Shown: piece by piece, positions 42,718 through 54,522 of the stretch
Position numbering within the stretch: position 1 is the first letter of the stretch
Layout: the number at the start of each line of letters is the position of its first letter
Source of the DNA: Astrothelium macrocarpum
Lineage: Eukaryota > Ascomycota > Dothideomycetes > Trypetheliales > Trypetheliaceae
Assembly (NCBI GenBank): GCA_021030915.1
Contig: JAGEMR010000002.1
Span: 434,001 to 498,000, forward strand
DNA: 64,000 bases
Reading direction: 5' to 3'
Program-made: the position numbers and the translations under genes
Notes under the pieces: generated by a model
Database searches by the model: none
The model's input: the letters and a program-made list of their open reading frames with translations, nothing else
Told to the model about the DNA's origin: nothing

Positions 42718-44808
42718 ATGTCCAATATGACAAGCAAGAAGACTGCGCCATATGGAACATGGGAAAGCCCTATTACATCGGAGCTTGTTACTGGTCAAGT
42801 CGTTACATTGCAGATTGTCAAAGCCAATGTAGGTATGACTTTATCAGTTAAAGCAATACAAAACTAAGACGGCTCCCTCAGAAATCTTCAGGTATCATTT
42901 ATTGGCTAGAAGGTCGTCCGGATGGCAGATTTTGCATTGTTGAACGACAACCAAATGGCGACACAAGTGACGTTCTGCCTGCTGAATACAGCGCTAGAAG
43001 CTCGGTTCATGAATATGGAGGCGCTAGTTTTGCCCTGAATTCAGTGGGAGACGTTGTCTTTGTTGACGCGGATTCTGATACTGTGGCTTTGCTGAAACCT
43101 TCCACGAAGGAATGTCAAATCATTCAGCAGCAAAAAGGCCTGCGATATGCAGACTTTGATGCCCATCCAATTTTGTCCAACAAAATTCTTGCGATCGAAG
43201 AAGATCACACGGACGCCTCGGTGGGTGACTTGAAATTTGATTGTTTCAGCTGCAAACGAGTGTTGACCGTGTCAGAACGTGATAAATCGTCTGGTTACGA
43301 TTGACACAAATACTAAATCTGTTGCTGTCTTCCAAGAAGGGGCCGATTTTTTTACTTCGCCACAATGGAGTCCTAATGGTCACAACGTTTGCTGGTTGCA
43401 ATGGAATCATCCAGATATGCCTTGGACTGGAGCTGAGCTCTATCTTGCGGACTTTGTCGATGGCCGCGCTGAAAACATTCGTAAAATTGGTGGTCACGCA
43501 GGTCACGAAAGCATCTCCCAACCTCGATGGGCAGAGGATGGCAGTCTTTACTTTACTACCGACCGCTCAGGCTTTTGGCAATTCAGTCGACTTCTTCCCG
43601 GATCTGCACAAGCCACGAAACTTATCTTTCCTGACCTCGAGGACGTCAACTTTTCCAACTGCGAATGGTTCCTAGGCACCTGCACTTACGTACCATTAAC
43701 CCCTGAAACCATCGTCGCAAGCTACACCAAAAACGCGCAAAACACACTTGTCGTCCTCGACGTCTCCACCCTCACAGCCAAGTCCCTCGACCTGCCAATC
43801 GCCTGCACCTACGTTGAACAACCCATTGCGGCCCTGGCGGCCCTAGATAGCACAACTTTTCTCGCCATCGCCCGCACCGCCACCCATCCCTGGACACTCT
43901 ACCGCATCTCGACCAATGCCCCCTCGCTCTCCCATCCCCTCAAATCTTCCAACACCACCCCTCTCACCCCATACCTCCCCTACTTCTCCACCCCGACGCA
44001 CTTCTCCTTTCCCCGCCCCTCCAGCTCCCCCCTCCCCTCCACCAAAACCCACGGCATCTTCTTCCCACCTCACAACCCCTCCTACACCGCACCCGCCAAC
44101 ACCACCCCTCCACTCATCATCGAATGCCACGGCGGCCCCACCTCGCACTCCACCCCGGGCCTCCACCTACCGACGCAATTCGACACGTCGCGCGGGTACG
44201 CCGTGCTCCTGCTCAACTACGGCGGGTCGTCCGGGTACGCCAAGGACTACCGCGAGGAGCTCAACAGCCGGTGGGGCTCGCTCGACGCCTCGGACGCGGT
44301 GGCAGCCGTGCGCTGGCTCGCCGCGCACGCGCTCGTCGACGGCAGCCGCGTCGGCATCCGCGGCGGCAGCGCGGGGGGTTACCTCGTGCTGCAGAGCCTG
44401 GTCGCGCACCCGGCCGTGTGGGCGGGCGGCGTCAGCTACTACGGCATCGGCGACGTCGGACGCCTCATGGCGACGACGCACAAGTTCGAGAAGCGCTATC
44501 TCGACGCGCTGCTGTTCAGCGAGGGGATGGGCGAGCGCGAGCGCGAGGAGCGGGTGCGCGAGCGGTCGCCGGTGTTTGTGGCGGAGCGGATCCGCGCGCC
44601 GGTGCTGTTGCTGCAGGGCGATGCGGATGCGGTGGTGCCGATGGAGCAGGCGGAGCAGATGGCGCGCGTGGTGGAGGGGAATGGCGGGGATGTGAGGTTG
44701 GTGGTGTTTGAGGGGGAGGGACATGGGTTTTTGCGGAGCGAGAGTTTGAGGAGGGCGAAGGAGGAGGAGGAGAGGTGGTGGCGGAAGACGTTGGTGAGAG
44801 ATGGGTGA
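42718..44808 (+). CDS. S9-family prolyl oligopeptidase (acylaminoacyl-peptidase/DPP-like)
   Basis: Exons 42718-42828, 42882-43220 and 43276-44808, all phase 0, give 660 residues. The N-terminal part is a beta-propeller (IYWLEGRPDGRFCIVE, SSVHEYGGASFALN, SPQWSPNGHNVCWLQWNHPD). The C-terminal alpha/beta hydrolase carries the nucleophile GGSAGGYLV, the Asp in LLQGDADAVVP and the His in GEGHGFLR. The oxyanion-side motif is ECHGGPTS. No signal peptide is seen, so a cytosolic peptidase is likely. The second half is strongly GC-rich with high GC at third positions, while the first half is not. Confidence 0.93.
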
Positions 44809-45058
44809 TTTGATGGAGGGAATGGGGTTTTATAGGGGGGTAATTGGGGGGTGGGGCGGCTTTTTCTGGAAAGGAGTGATTTGCCTGAGTACATAATCAA
44901 TCTACGGAGTTGGTGGGGAGCTTAGGTAGACAACTATCTCGACAGTGGGCTTGGGCTAATAATAATCATCGCAAAGGTAATAGCTATGAACATTCGGTCT
45001 ACACTCTACTCACGATAGGTCATCTAAGAGACACCAATGCCTGATCGTGATAGAATAT

Positions 45059-48029
45059 TTACTTTGCTCCCTTTGCAACACCCTGCAAAAATCCCATGAG
45101 GAAATCGCGATCTTTGGGCGTTGCTGGCGTCTGGCCACCACTGTCACTCCCCACCAGTGACTGTGGTTTACTCACCCTCCCAGGACCAGCTACGCTCGCT
45201 GCACTAGCCAAGCTACTAATACGGCTTCGCGGTGTCCCCGCAGGTCCAATATGGCTTACAGCATACTGTTTTTCAACAGGACTAGCAAGCGGAGACCCCG
45301 AGTTAGGGACAGAAGATTTTGTTGCGGACTTGCCAAAGAGAGACAGTAGATTGTTCTTCTGGTCCTGCGGAAGACTCTCTCGTCGATCAAATGAGGGTGC
45401 AGAAGGACTTGGGCCTGGACTTGCTGGTATTTCCTGTGACTGCTTCGGTCGCTGGAGTATGCGCGGTTGAAAGGACAATGGTGCACCTCGTTGCTTCTTT
45501 CGAGTGGAAACGGTCTGGTCAAGTTTATCGTCCAATCCCGACGTTGACGGTCGCTCTACAAACTTTGCCGCTGGAAAGGAGCTGGCATTAGGAGAACCGC
45601 CTCTTGGTCGCTCCGTCCCGATTGCGGTCTTCGGAGGCTGAGCTTGGCTTTCACGTTGTAGTGTACTAAAATCGGGAGTCGTCAAAGGACCAGAAACAGT
45701 CGCAGAGATCTGGCCTGATGGATGTTGCCTATGTGTTGTTCGTAGCGGTTCCGGCGCTTGTTTTCGCTCGTTGACCGATTTCGCTTCAGCTTTTGATTCA
45801 GTTGCCTCACTTGGTTTCGGTCTCTGGAGAATCTGAATTTGGCCTGCTTGGCGCTCAAGCCTCGGTGTTGTCGGCGCCGCAGATAGTTCTACGGGCTCAG
45901 AGGGTACAAGATTGTCTTTGGCTTGTACCGACACGGCGGTGTTTGGTACAGTGGGACCCTTGAAAAGGTTTAGAAGCGTATTCTGCTGAGCAGTCCTTGC
46001 GCTATCTGGCATTGGGCTCGCGCTGGAATAGCCATTTGCATGTGTGCCTGGAGGCGACACTGTCATAGCCGGCGAATGGCTATTTTGAGCTTTATTCGGA
46101 GGAGCAGTGAGGTTTGGTTGAGTTTGTGAAGGTATTGCACTTTTCAGTGTGTTGGAGTTCATCTCTAATGTAAGATTTTTGGAAGGACGACCAAAGCCTG
46201 GAGCCGAGGGCTCTATCGGACTCACAAGCGGAGGCACATTGTTCCCCTTAAACGCATTGAGCAGGCCAAGAGTATGATTGTTGAGTTTTGGTAATGGGAG
46301 TTTATTTGCAGCTGGAGCGGGGGGAGACTGAACGTCACCAAACTGCTGCCATTTGGAAGAATTGGAGCCTTCGGTGCCCTGAAACGGTCTTCCTGGTCGG
46401 TGCGCAGTATCCTGTGATTGCGGTTTTGGTGCTAAAGGAGCTACTTGAGCAGGTCTAAAGGCAAGACTGTCTCGGCGTATGTTCAGATTGGACGCAAGAT
46501 CGGTAGGACTGCGTATCTTGTTTTGCTGATCAACAGCGTTATTCAATGCGTTCAGCCGGTCTTGCAGGGATTGTTCGGGTCGAGGGTTTTGCACCGTAGG
46601 CTTAGCAGCGCTGGCAAGAGGAAATAACGGAGGCTGTGACACTGGCACCGGCGGTTCCCTTGCTCGATGAAGGTGAGTTGGGCTTCTCGGTTCAGCTGGG
46701 GCTTCACTGATTTGCTGTACAGGAGTTTGAAGCGGTAGCGCTGCCAGCATATATGGGTTAAGCGTTGAAGGATTGCCTTGTAACATTGAAAGTAAGTTGG
46801 CAGAAGTGTCAAAATTTTGCGAGGATGGCTGCTGCTGTGAGATTGGCGGAGCGTTTGCAACACTCAGCATGCGTTTGAGTTCATTGGCTGGATCTTGAGT
46901 GGTCCCAGAAACGTCGAGCACTTCCGGAAGACTATCTGAATCCATTGTTGGAGCAGCACGTAGACTGTTCAATAAGCGGGTAAAATGTTCAGGTGGCTGT
47001 GCTACAATTTCCTCTTCTTGTGCAGAAGTCTCGCCCGCGGTCTCATCTTCTGTCAAGGCATCGACTGTTGGTATTCTCACCGCCTGTCTCCCATTGTGTT
47101 TAATATTCAGAGTGTCTTTTTTGCGCTGATGCGCAATCCACCTCTTGAGAGGTACCAAGAAGGGGGCGACCATGTAGAATCTGTTGGCTTTGAGTTCATC
47201 TTCGGTATAGCCATGTTGCTGCTGCTTAATTTGTTTGTACGTTGGCAAATCCGCCAATCTGTACCATTGTATTTTCTTGGGAGGATGGTCAGCAGTTTTC
47301 CAAGACAGATTGGATGATGACTGACGCTAATTTCCTTTCTTGTCCTTGGTTCAAAGTCAGTGTCCATCGGGACTCCTCGAAAGACGAATAGTTTCATGTG
47401 TTGCTCTCGCATGGTAACTTCAATGGACTTGGTCTCATAATTATCATCTTCAACCAATCCGGCATCTTTGAGATCGTATCCGGTCTCTTCGTAAACTTCC
47501 CTAATAGCACAATCTAAATCCCTCTCATCTTTGTTGATCTTGCCTCTTGGGAAACTCCATGCCGCGCTCTTCTTCCAACCCTTGACCAATACCACTTGAT
47601 CCATGGAATCATTAAGCATTATGGCGCCTCGAACAGGCACCCGTGTTTTATATGCTAGAAACTCGGAAAATGCCGCTGAATGGTGATATTGTGAAAAAGC
47701 CGATAAGAGTGGACAATGCTGAAAAATCCGAAGGCAGAAATTACGAAGGGTCATGGATGGAAGAGAAGGGTCGAGCGGACGGATAAAGTCTTCGTAGAAC
47801 CATTGTGCTTCCTCGACTTGGAAACATATTCGCTCTACTGATTCCAACTCCTCCTGTGGTAAATTGATAATAAAGCGGACGCATAAGTCATCAAGCCCTG
47901 GTGGTGCAATCGATCAGCTCGAGGTCATCAATGTAAAAAAAGCGATAGCTGGGTCATAGCAAATTTGGAAAAGTGAAAAAGAAAGGCGAACTAACAATCA
48001 ACTAGCTGCATCTTCTCTTCCGCTGTCAT
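45059..48029 (-). CDS. dcp2: mRNA-decapping enzyme subunit Dcp2
   Basis: Exons 48029-47996, 47897-47326 and 47275-45059 give 940 residues. The N-terminal regulatory domain (MTAEEKMQLVDWLDDLCVRF..., EEAQWFYEDFIRP) binds Dcp1. The Nudix domain (about 95-235) has VRGAIMLNDSMDQVVLVKGW, the catalytic helix REVYEETGYD preceded by WSFPRGKINKDE, and box B-like KIQWYRLADLPTYK. The remaining 650 residues are disordered and Pro/Ser/Gln-rich. They hold repeated short leucine motifs (TRLLNSLRA, NLLSMLQGN, LGLLNAFKGN, NTLLNLFKGP, NNLLSLFGKS), like the helical leucine motifs that dock Edc3/Pat1. It removes the m7G cap in P-bodies. The 34-nt first exon is short but closes the frame. Confidence 0.95.
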
Positions 48030-48826
48030 GTTGGCCAGTATCGAACGTGAGATGGCGCATATCCGCGGACAACAAGGTGCGGCCCGCAGGGGCTGAAATC
48101 AAGAGCTGTTGGCAAAGAACAGGTGGGATCGGCGGGCAGTCACACAAACGTGGTGACCAGCCGCGGCGTGGATGGGTGGCGCAAATGTGATTGCATACAA
48201 GACAGAGCTGATCAATGGTTGCAGTCGGGTGAGTTGCAAGGGAGAGGATTGGTGGTGTTGATGGTGGAAGGTTCGCGATGGCGTTGGGGCGGACGATGAA
48301 GATGGCGGTGCAGGATCACTAGCCACAGACACTGCCACACCGGCCAGGGGTCTGTATGGGCCTGGAAGCAGTGACGTATCTGACCGCTTTGTTCGGAGGC
48401 CCAAAGAGGAAATGCAGAGAATTCCCAGTTTCTGCACCCATGACTTCTTTGTGGGAATAAAACTCCACTACGCCTCATCTTCCCTTCTTTCTTTCCCTCT
48501 CCACCTTACACTCAACTATTCTCAAACCATCCTTCACCCAAGCCTTTATTTGGGGACAGCGACGCGCTTGATCTGAGCGGCGTTTCAGAACGCGCTTGCA
48601 TCGGCCATTGTTCGCCAACCAGCGCCATTCACCCTTCAAACGACAAACAACTCGTCATAGTTGCCAAGATCTGTGACGAACCTAATATAAGCTCCTTCGA
48701 CTGCCTCGCTCCTGCTTGAGGTACATTCGACACTCGATTCTACTTTCTTCCTGTATCTTTTCTAGAGCCATAACTGGGTCCTGCCTTTATCTACATTTTT
48801 AATCACTACCAACCCTTACCTCCACC
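48030..48826. other. Divergent promoter region DCP2 / DUF4112 gene
   Basis: Contains a pyrimidine-rich tract (about 48476-48545) common in strong fungal promoters, oriented toward the DUF4112 gene. No gene was recognised. Confidence 0.55.
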
Positions 48827-49582
48827 ATGGCACAAGCTGCTCAAGCCATGAGCAAAGTCGCCGCCAAGAAGCTCCTCGGCCAGCAAATGAACAAATACTC
48901 CTCCAAAAATGTCGCTGGCGACAAAGACCCCTACTACGCCTGGATCCGCAACCCACGCACCGGCAAGATGAAAAAGGTCAAGAAGCAAGTCCCCGACTAC
49001 ATTCCCGAGCACGACGCCGTCATCCTCGCCAAAGTCCGCAAACTCGCCTACCGCTACGACATGGCCCTCTTCAACGTCGCCGGCGTCCGCTTCGGCTGGT
49101 CCTCTGTCGCCGGACTCGTCCCGTGGGTGGGCGACGCAGCAGACGTGCTCATGGCAATGAAGGTGTACCGACTATGCAACAAAGTCGACTGCAAGCTCGA
49201 CTCCTCGACAAAGCGCAAGATGCAGATGTGGATCCTCGCCGACGGCCTCATCGGGCTGGTTCCCGTGGTGGGCGACTTTTGCGACGCCGCGCTGAAGTGC
49301 AACACCCAGAACCTGCGCTTGCTGGAACTACGGCTGGATGACATGTACATGCCCGACGAGATGAAGCGCGAGAGGGGATTGAAGGTCAAGGGAGACAAGG
49401 AGAAGGGTGGTCGCCGCCAGCCAGACCAACACTACCAGCCTGCAACGGTGTATGAGGATTTCAGCGACGAGGAACATGAGCGGCAGCAGGTGGATGGGCC
49501 ACCGCCGGCGTATCGGCCGAAGAAGGAAGATAGCACAAGGCAGCGGAAGGCGAAGAATAGTAACCCATATGTTAGGTACTGA
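48827..49582 (+). CDS. DUF4112 family protein
   Basis: A single exon of 251 residues. The DUF4112 core (about 65-180) shows ALFNVAGVRFGWSSVAGLVP, WVGDAADVLMAM, LADGLIGLVPVVGDFCDAAL and NTQNLRLLE. This is a hydrophobic two-helix hairpin repeated around paired GLVP..VGD motifs, so peripheral or integral membrane association is likely. The tail is basic and Gln-rich with a PPxY-type GPPPAYRP. Codons in the first half are strongly C-ending, suggesting high expression. The function is unknown in any organism I can name. Confidence 0.87.
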   Translation: MAQAAQAMSKVAAKKLLGQQMNKYSSKNVAGDKDPYYAWIRNPRTGKMKKVKKQVPDYIPEHDAVILAKVRKLAYRYDMALFNVAGVRFGWSSVAGLVPWVGDAADVLMAMKVYRLCNKVDCKLDSSTKRKMQMWILADGLIGLVPVVGDFCDAALKCNTQNLRLLELRLDDMYMPDEMKRERGLKVKGDKEKGGRRQPDQHYQPATVYEDFSDEEHERQQVDGPPPAYRPKKEDSTRQRKAKNSNPYVRY

Positions 49583-50053
49583 ATTGGGGGATTTGCATGA
49601 ACCATGGAAATGATTGGATAGACGGGGAGCATCCACGGCGCTTTTCCTTTTGGCATGACCGAGTGATGGCTTTGTCTTGTATTTTGAGATACCAGCTCAT
49701 AATTATGACATTTTCCTTTTAGCGTCTTGGTTTCTCATGGATCCGAATCCGAGATGAACTCCCTTCAGCTTAGGTTTAGAGTTAGTAGAATGTATTGTAG
49801 TAAATATTTCCAGCCTTCATCGTCTCATGCAAGAAGTGACCACTAAGTGAGATCATCTAATCGAAATAGTCTCTCCCTGATTTTAACTTGGCGGTCCGGA
49901 ATCTGGCACATGACCATATCCAACTATCCCGTCTTTTCACTCGTCCATAACAGATTTTCTTGATCCAACCATGCATCTCACCGCTTTTGATTGACGATGG
50001 AGTTTGTAGGAGCGCCGCCGAAGTTTTGGCGGACCATCGTTCTTTCAATAGCT
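49583..50053. other. Convergent spacer
   Basis: 3' ends of the DUF4112 and NCS2 genes. Nothing was recognised. Confidence 0.6.
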
Positions 50054-51251
50054 TCATGTCGGCTGTTTGCTGGCGGACGTCATCGTTCTTGCACATCCAT
50101 AGCACATTGCATTCTGCTTCTGAACTCCACTTGAACCATTCTCAGGCAACGGCTCCTGATATCCTTCCCACTTTTCATTACTTGTAAACCCAGCGTCCAT
50201 TGGCATTTGACAAAGCATGCATTTATGACTGCTTTGATCCAATGGAGCATTCAGCTTCGATGTTGTTCTCACCACATTTGCGACAATACTGGGATAATTT
50301 TCCTCTACCGACTCAAAATACTGCGACATCAATTCATCAATGCTCGTATTCTTCGCTGTTGCTACGACCTCGGCTTTTGAGTCATCAATTAATGGCTGCA
50401 AACTTGGCTCAATCAACTCGGTAAAAGTGGTGATCTCTTTCTTGAGCAAATCGCGCATTGGAAAATGATAATTAATGCCGTGGGGGTTGAGCCCATCAGA
50501 AACGGCCCAGGGTAGCGCGAAACCACGACCTTTTGCCGTCTCCGAGAGTGTTCTTTCAGCCAGACGTGTAGTCGAGTCGCCCCATAGAATACATTCGCAG
50601 TTTTTCTCCTTGGCGAAATGGATAAGAAGGCGCGTACGCAGTATGGAGATAATGTCTGAGCGGGAGGAAGTAGATGGAAACGAGGCCAGAAGCTGCTCTA
50701 GATTGCTGCTATCGTGAGGAGTCTCTTGTGCGGTCTCTTGATATAGATTTTGAAAATCTGGAAGATTGCCCACCTCGCTTATATCTATGACTGAGTAATC
50801 CCAAGATGGATATCGAGTCTTTAACATTGCAAGCCGTTCTTTGCGGTCTGGGGTAAAACTCTCGACAATAGATGTATCCACAAACACTACATGTATATCG
50901 TATCCAGTCCTACCTGTCCGACGTTTCTGAGATTCCAGATGTTCGCTTACGATGTGGAGTAGAGATATGGATGACGCGCCAAAAGATATGGGAAGCAGCA
51001 ATAACCGCCGTGTCCCTTCGGTAGAGTATCGCACGCGAAATGTTTCCATTCTCTTAACTATTTTGGTGTGAACATATCTAAGGAAGCAGTCACTGCACTT
51101 CTGTAAGCTTCTGCTCATCAAAACTATTCGCTGGAACTCCTCACCTGCACACCAACTCAGAGCGTACAGCTACAGTAGCTTGCCGTGTCTGGCATCTCTT
51201 GCAGAGAGCACGAGTCCCCTGTAGAGCTTCAGAGGGCTCTCCGGGCACCAT
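50054..51251 (-). CDS. ncs2: Cytoplasmic tRNA 2-thiolation protein Ncs2/Ctu2
   Basis: Exons 51251-51145 and 51092-50054 (52-bp intron) give 381 residues. With Ncs6/Ctu1 it makes the 2-thio group of wobble mcm5s2U34 in Lys, Glu and Gln tRNAs using Urm1-derived sulfur. The N-terminus has a zinc pair CKRCQTRQA and VCSDCFLRY. RRLLLLPISFGASSISLLHI corresponds to the degenerate PP-loop, and HFAKEKNCECILWGDSTTRL follows. The C-terminus has a second zinc ribbon (CMLCQMPM ... CYGCARTM). The layout and length fit fungal Ncs2. Confidence 0.93.
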
Positions 51252-51522
51252 TGTGACTGTTCCGCACACTCAGGACTTTTCGAAAAAGTTGAGCGGAGGA
51301 TAAGCTGACGGCGAGGATTTTTGACTTTGACCGCAGCCCGCACCCCCGAACTCCAGGACAAGCCACCTTAACCTTACGCAATACCAAACATTGGACCAAC
51401 AGCCATTCGTGGACTTTTCACGCAATGCATCTCGATAATTGATTGTCGCTATATGATCCGGAACGCTTTTTCCAGTCTCTCCGAACCATAACCCTCGAAG
51501 CCCGGCTTCGCAGTCGAAAGCG

Positions 51523-53316
51523 ATGAAGCTCCGTAGTCTGGCTTACTACCTACTATGGCAGCTTCTTACATTATTAGCAGTACAGGCCGCTGAAGTCAAA
51601 CTAGTATGGAGCGTATCCAGAGTTCAATGATCATTCCGGCTAACAGCATTGTGCAGGATCAAAAGAACCAGAGCCAGCAAACATGTTCTGGCATGTATGG
51701 CAAGAAAGCTTGGGGTGGTTCCGTTGATCCCTTCATTCTCACTACCTTTATCAAACCGGACGAACTCTCAGACGCGATTGTCAGTGTTGTGATATACGAA
51801 TGGAATGACCAAGATCTGATAGGGCACGTGGTTGATCCGGCGCATCCTGAGGTTCGTGGTGGAAGCATTTGGAAACACAGACTTGGCTGATAATGCCTTT
51901 ATAGACTCCAAAGATGTTTTGTGACGGCGATGCAATTGGGGCCAATCTCTGTTCGCAAGACCAGGAGGGTCAATTTATCCTTGAACCAGAGGCGAACCAG
52001 AACGGGCAGCATCAAATCGTGACCCAGGCCGTCAAGTTATCCGATCCACCAGCCATCAACTACCCCATTGTTCGCACTGGCTACTACTGCGTGTCCACGT
52101 ATCCGTTCAATCAACAAGACTACACAGCTGTAGCTGAGTTTAGAAATGCATACGGGGAACTTCCAGGCGCGCAGATTCCTAAGCTACCGTTCTATGGCGG
52201 CCTTACGATTGTCTATGCGGTCATTGGTATATTTTGGGGATTCCTATATTTCCAAAACAGACGGGACATTCTGGCTGTCCAGAATTACATCACTGCCATA
52301 TTAGTATTTCTCGTCATCGAGATGCTAACAACTTGGGGTTTCTACGACTATCTCAACCGGATGGGCAGCAATACTGGCGCCAGAGTATTGATGATCCTTG
52401 TATCGATCCTCAACTCCCTCCGAAACTCTTTCTCATTCTTCCTGCTTCTCATCGTATGCATGGGCTATGGCGTGGTGAAGCCCAGTCTTGGAAAAACAAT
52501 GATCTATGTTCGCTGGCTCGCCATTACACATTTCGTGTTTGGTGTCATTTATGCCATTGCCAGTCTACTCATCACTCCCGATGATGCCGGACCACTCGTA
52601 TTGTTTGTGGTCTTGCCACTTTCGGCGACTCTCACAGCATTCTACATCTGGACCCTGAACTCGTTGAACAGAACCTTGAAAGACCTGATAGAGCGGAAAC
52701 AAACCGTCAAGGCTTCTATGTACCGGAAGCTTTGGTGGTGTATCCTTGCGAGTATCATCATTGTCTTTGCTTTCTTCTTTCTGAATTCATTGACATTTGC
52801 CGGTGTTGGCGATGTAAACTTTGCGCCAACTCATTGGAAGTATAGATGGTTCATCCTTGATGGATGGCTGAACGTAGTCTATCTTGCAGATATCGCATTT
52901 GTTGCGTACATTTGGAGACCGACTGCGAATAACAGAAGATTCGCAATGAGCGACGAGGTAAGGCACTTGATTCCTCAAAGTCTTGACAGAGCTCTACTAA
53001 TACCATCTAGATTGCCCAAGATGATGAGGGCTTTGAAATTGCCTCAATTCGCGAGTCTTTTGATGAAGATGATGGTCCACAGGGTCATCTAAATGGCAAC
53101 GCTCCTCCAGCTTATGATCCTGTGAGAAGTAGCAATCGTGATGCTTCTCCATTACCAGCACCAAGACCTACTAAGCCAATGCCTCCTCCTCGACAGTCTC
53201 TCGAAGGTGAGACGTTATTTGCAGTTGGTGACGAAGGAGATAAGTTTTCTGATGATGAAGGGGACACGCCTTTTGACGCGGACGAGAGGAAGAGACTGAC
53301 AGGAAAGGACGACTAA
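51523..53316 (+). CDS. ptm1: PTM1-like seven-helix membrane protein (GOST/Lung_7-TM_R family)
   Basis: Exons 51523-51603, 51657-51851, 51905-52957 and 53011-53316 give 544 residues; all introns are 53 bp. A signal peptide (YYLLWQLLTLLAVQA) is followed by the luminal domain with SQQTCSGMYGKKAWGGS, ICD-like MFCDGDAIGANLC and RTGYYCVSTYP. Then come seven membrane helices, starting FYGGLTIVYAVIGIFWGFLY. The cytosolic tail is acidic and Pro-rich with APPAYDP and ESFDEDD. Yeast Ptm1 is a Golgi/early endosome protein of uncertain function. The donor of intron 2 (GTTCGT) is weak, but the frame and family alignment require it. Confidence 0.92.
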
Positions 53317-53790
53317 GATTTCTTTCAATCAAGAGATAAGATTTGTTGTATGCTAAGATATTATTTATTTTCCGTGGGCTTATCGAAATTTAGATGCATT
53401 GCGAGGCGCTGGGATAAGTTGCAGGTTTGTTGGAATATCCAAGAGTTGGCGGGAAAGCTTAAAGGTGATCCGGCTTCATTTATGTTCGCATTCGAAAGTC
53501 GATTTCAATGTCAGTGCACTCATGTGTTCGAGTAGATGAGGATGATATAGTTAAAGGAGTTTTTCAAATGCACGTGAACTGAATTTGGCGATCTTTTTTC
53601 TCCCCGCTCTCCCACACGCCTTTCTAGCATGACCCAGACCTCCCTCAGTATTACCCTTCCCTTTTTCGAGGTCGAGCCAAATTTATTCCGATTTTTTTTA
53701 ATGATGTGAAACCGGTTGTGCAAACATTGACAGAGTCCGGGTACTGCAATTAGTGTCTCATAAGACCTTACTGTTCCTAATCTACCAGCC
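53317..53790. other. Intergenic
   Basis: Between the PTM1 stop and the acetyltransferase start. Nothing was recognised. Confidence 0.6.
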
Positions 53791-54471
53791 ATGTCCATCT
53801 TAATCAGGGATATGAGAGTAGAGGACATTGCAGACGCTGTTGCTGTTGTACAGCAGGCTTTTGCAAATGACCCATACAATAAGTGGGTATTCAATGATCG
53901 TCAAAAGTTCTCCTTGTCTCGGAATTGCGTCTCATTAAGTCTTCGATGTCGCTGGGGTATTAGTCACGCTCTCTTTCAAGTTGCGCATAAAGAAGGACGT
54001 CTTGTTGGTGTAGCAATGTGGCTTCCACCTCATCTTAGCACTCCGTCTCCATCTTGGCTGTCCTGGATTGCTGGTCAATATGCGTCATGGGATCTTTGGA
54101 TAAGACAAGGTATCGCGAACATGCTGCATGGCAGGTCGACACTCAACATCCGAAGATATTACCTCTGGAAAGAGGGTCAAGCCAAGGCACAGAGCGAGAT
54201 ATGGAGCGATCCCCAAGGATATTACTTTTGCAACATTATTACTGTGGCACCGGACATGCAGGGGCAGGGTATTGGAAGAGCGCTGATGGAAGAAATTCTT
54301 AGAAAGGCGGATGCTGAGGGAAGAAGTGCGTACCTAGAAAGCAGCTGTTACGAACCGAATGTGAAGATTTATGAAAAGGTAGGATTTGAACTAAAGAGAG
54401 AAATGCCACTGAGCGATGAGGGTGATGACATTACGCTTTATTGCATGACGCGAACGCCAAGAAGCATCTAA
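53791..54471 (+). CDS. GNAT-family N-acetyltransferase
   Basis: A single exon of 226 residues. The acetyl-CoA binding core is YYFCNIITVAPDMQGQGIGR, containing the Q/R-x-x-G-x-G/A loop, followed by ALMEEILRKADAEG and the C-terminal YLESSCYEPNVKIYEKVGFE. This pattern is that of fungal small-molecule or polyamine/amine acetyltransferases. The acceptor is unknown. No signal or membrane segment is evident. Confidence 0.9.
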   Translation: MSILIRDMRVEDIADAVAVVQQAFANDPYNKWVFNDRQKFSLSRNCVSLSLRCRWGISHALFQVAHKEGRLVGVAMWLPPHLSTPSPSWLSWIAGQYASWDLWIRQGIANMLHGRSTLNIRRYYLWKEGQAKAQSEIWSDPQGYYFCNIITVAPDMQGQGIGRALMEEILRKADAEGRSAYLESSCYEPNVKIYEKVGFELKREMPLSDEGDDITLYCMTRTPRSI

Positions 54472-54522
54472 AGAAGATCACTTTTAAATACAGCCTACAT
54501 ACAATAGGGACGTCGATGTCTC

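Noticed and set aside
43916..44724. Long Arg/Ala-rich frames on both strands inside the S9 peptidase
   Set aside because: Produced by the GC-rich codon block; the true frame carries the catalytic motifs.
51606..51890. Separate start at 51606 for the PTM1-like gene
   Set aside because: It lies in an intron. The signal-peptide exon 51523-51603 splices to 51657 in frame.
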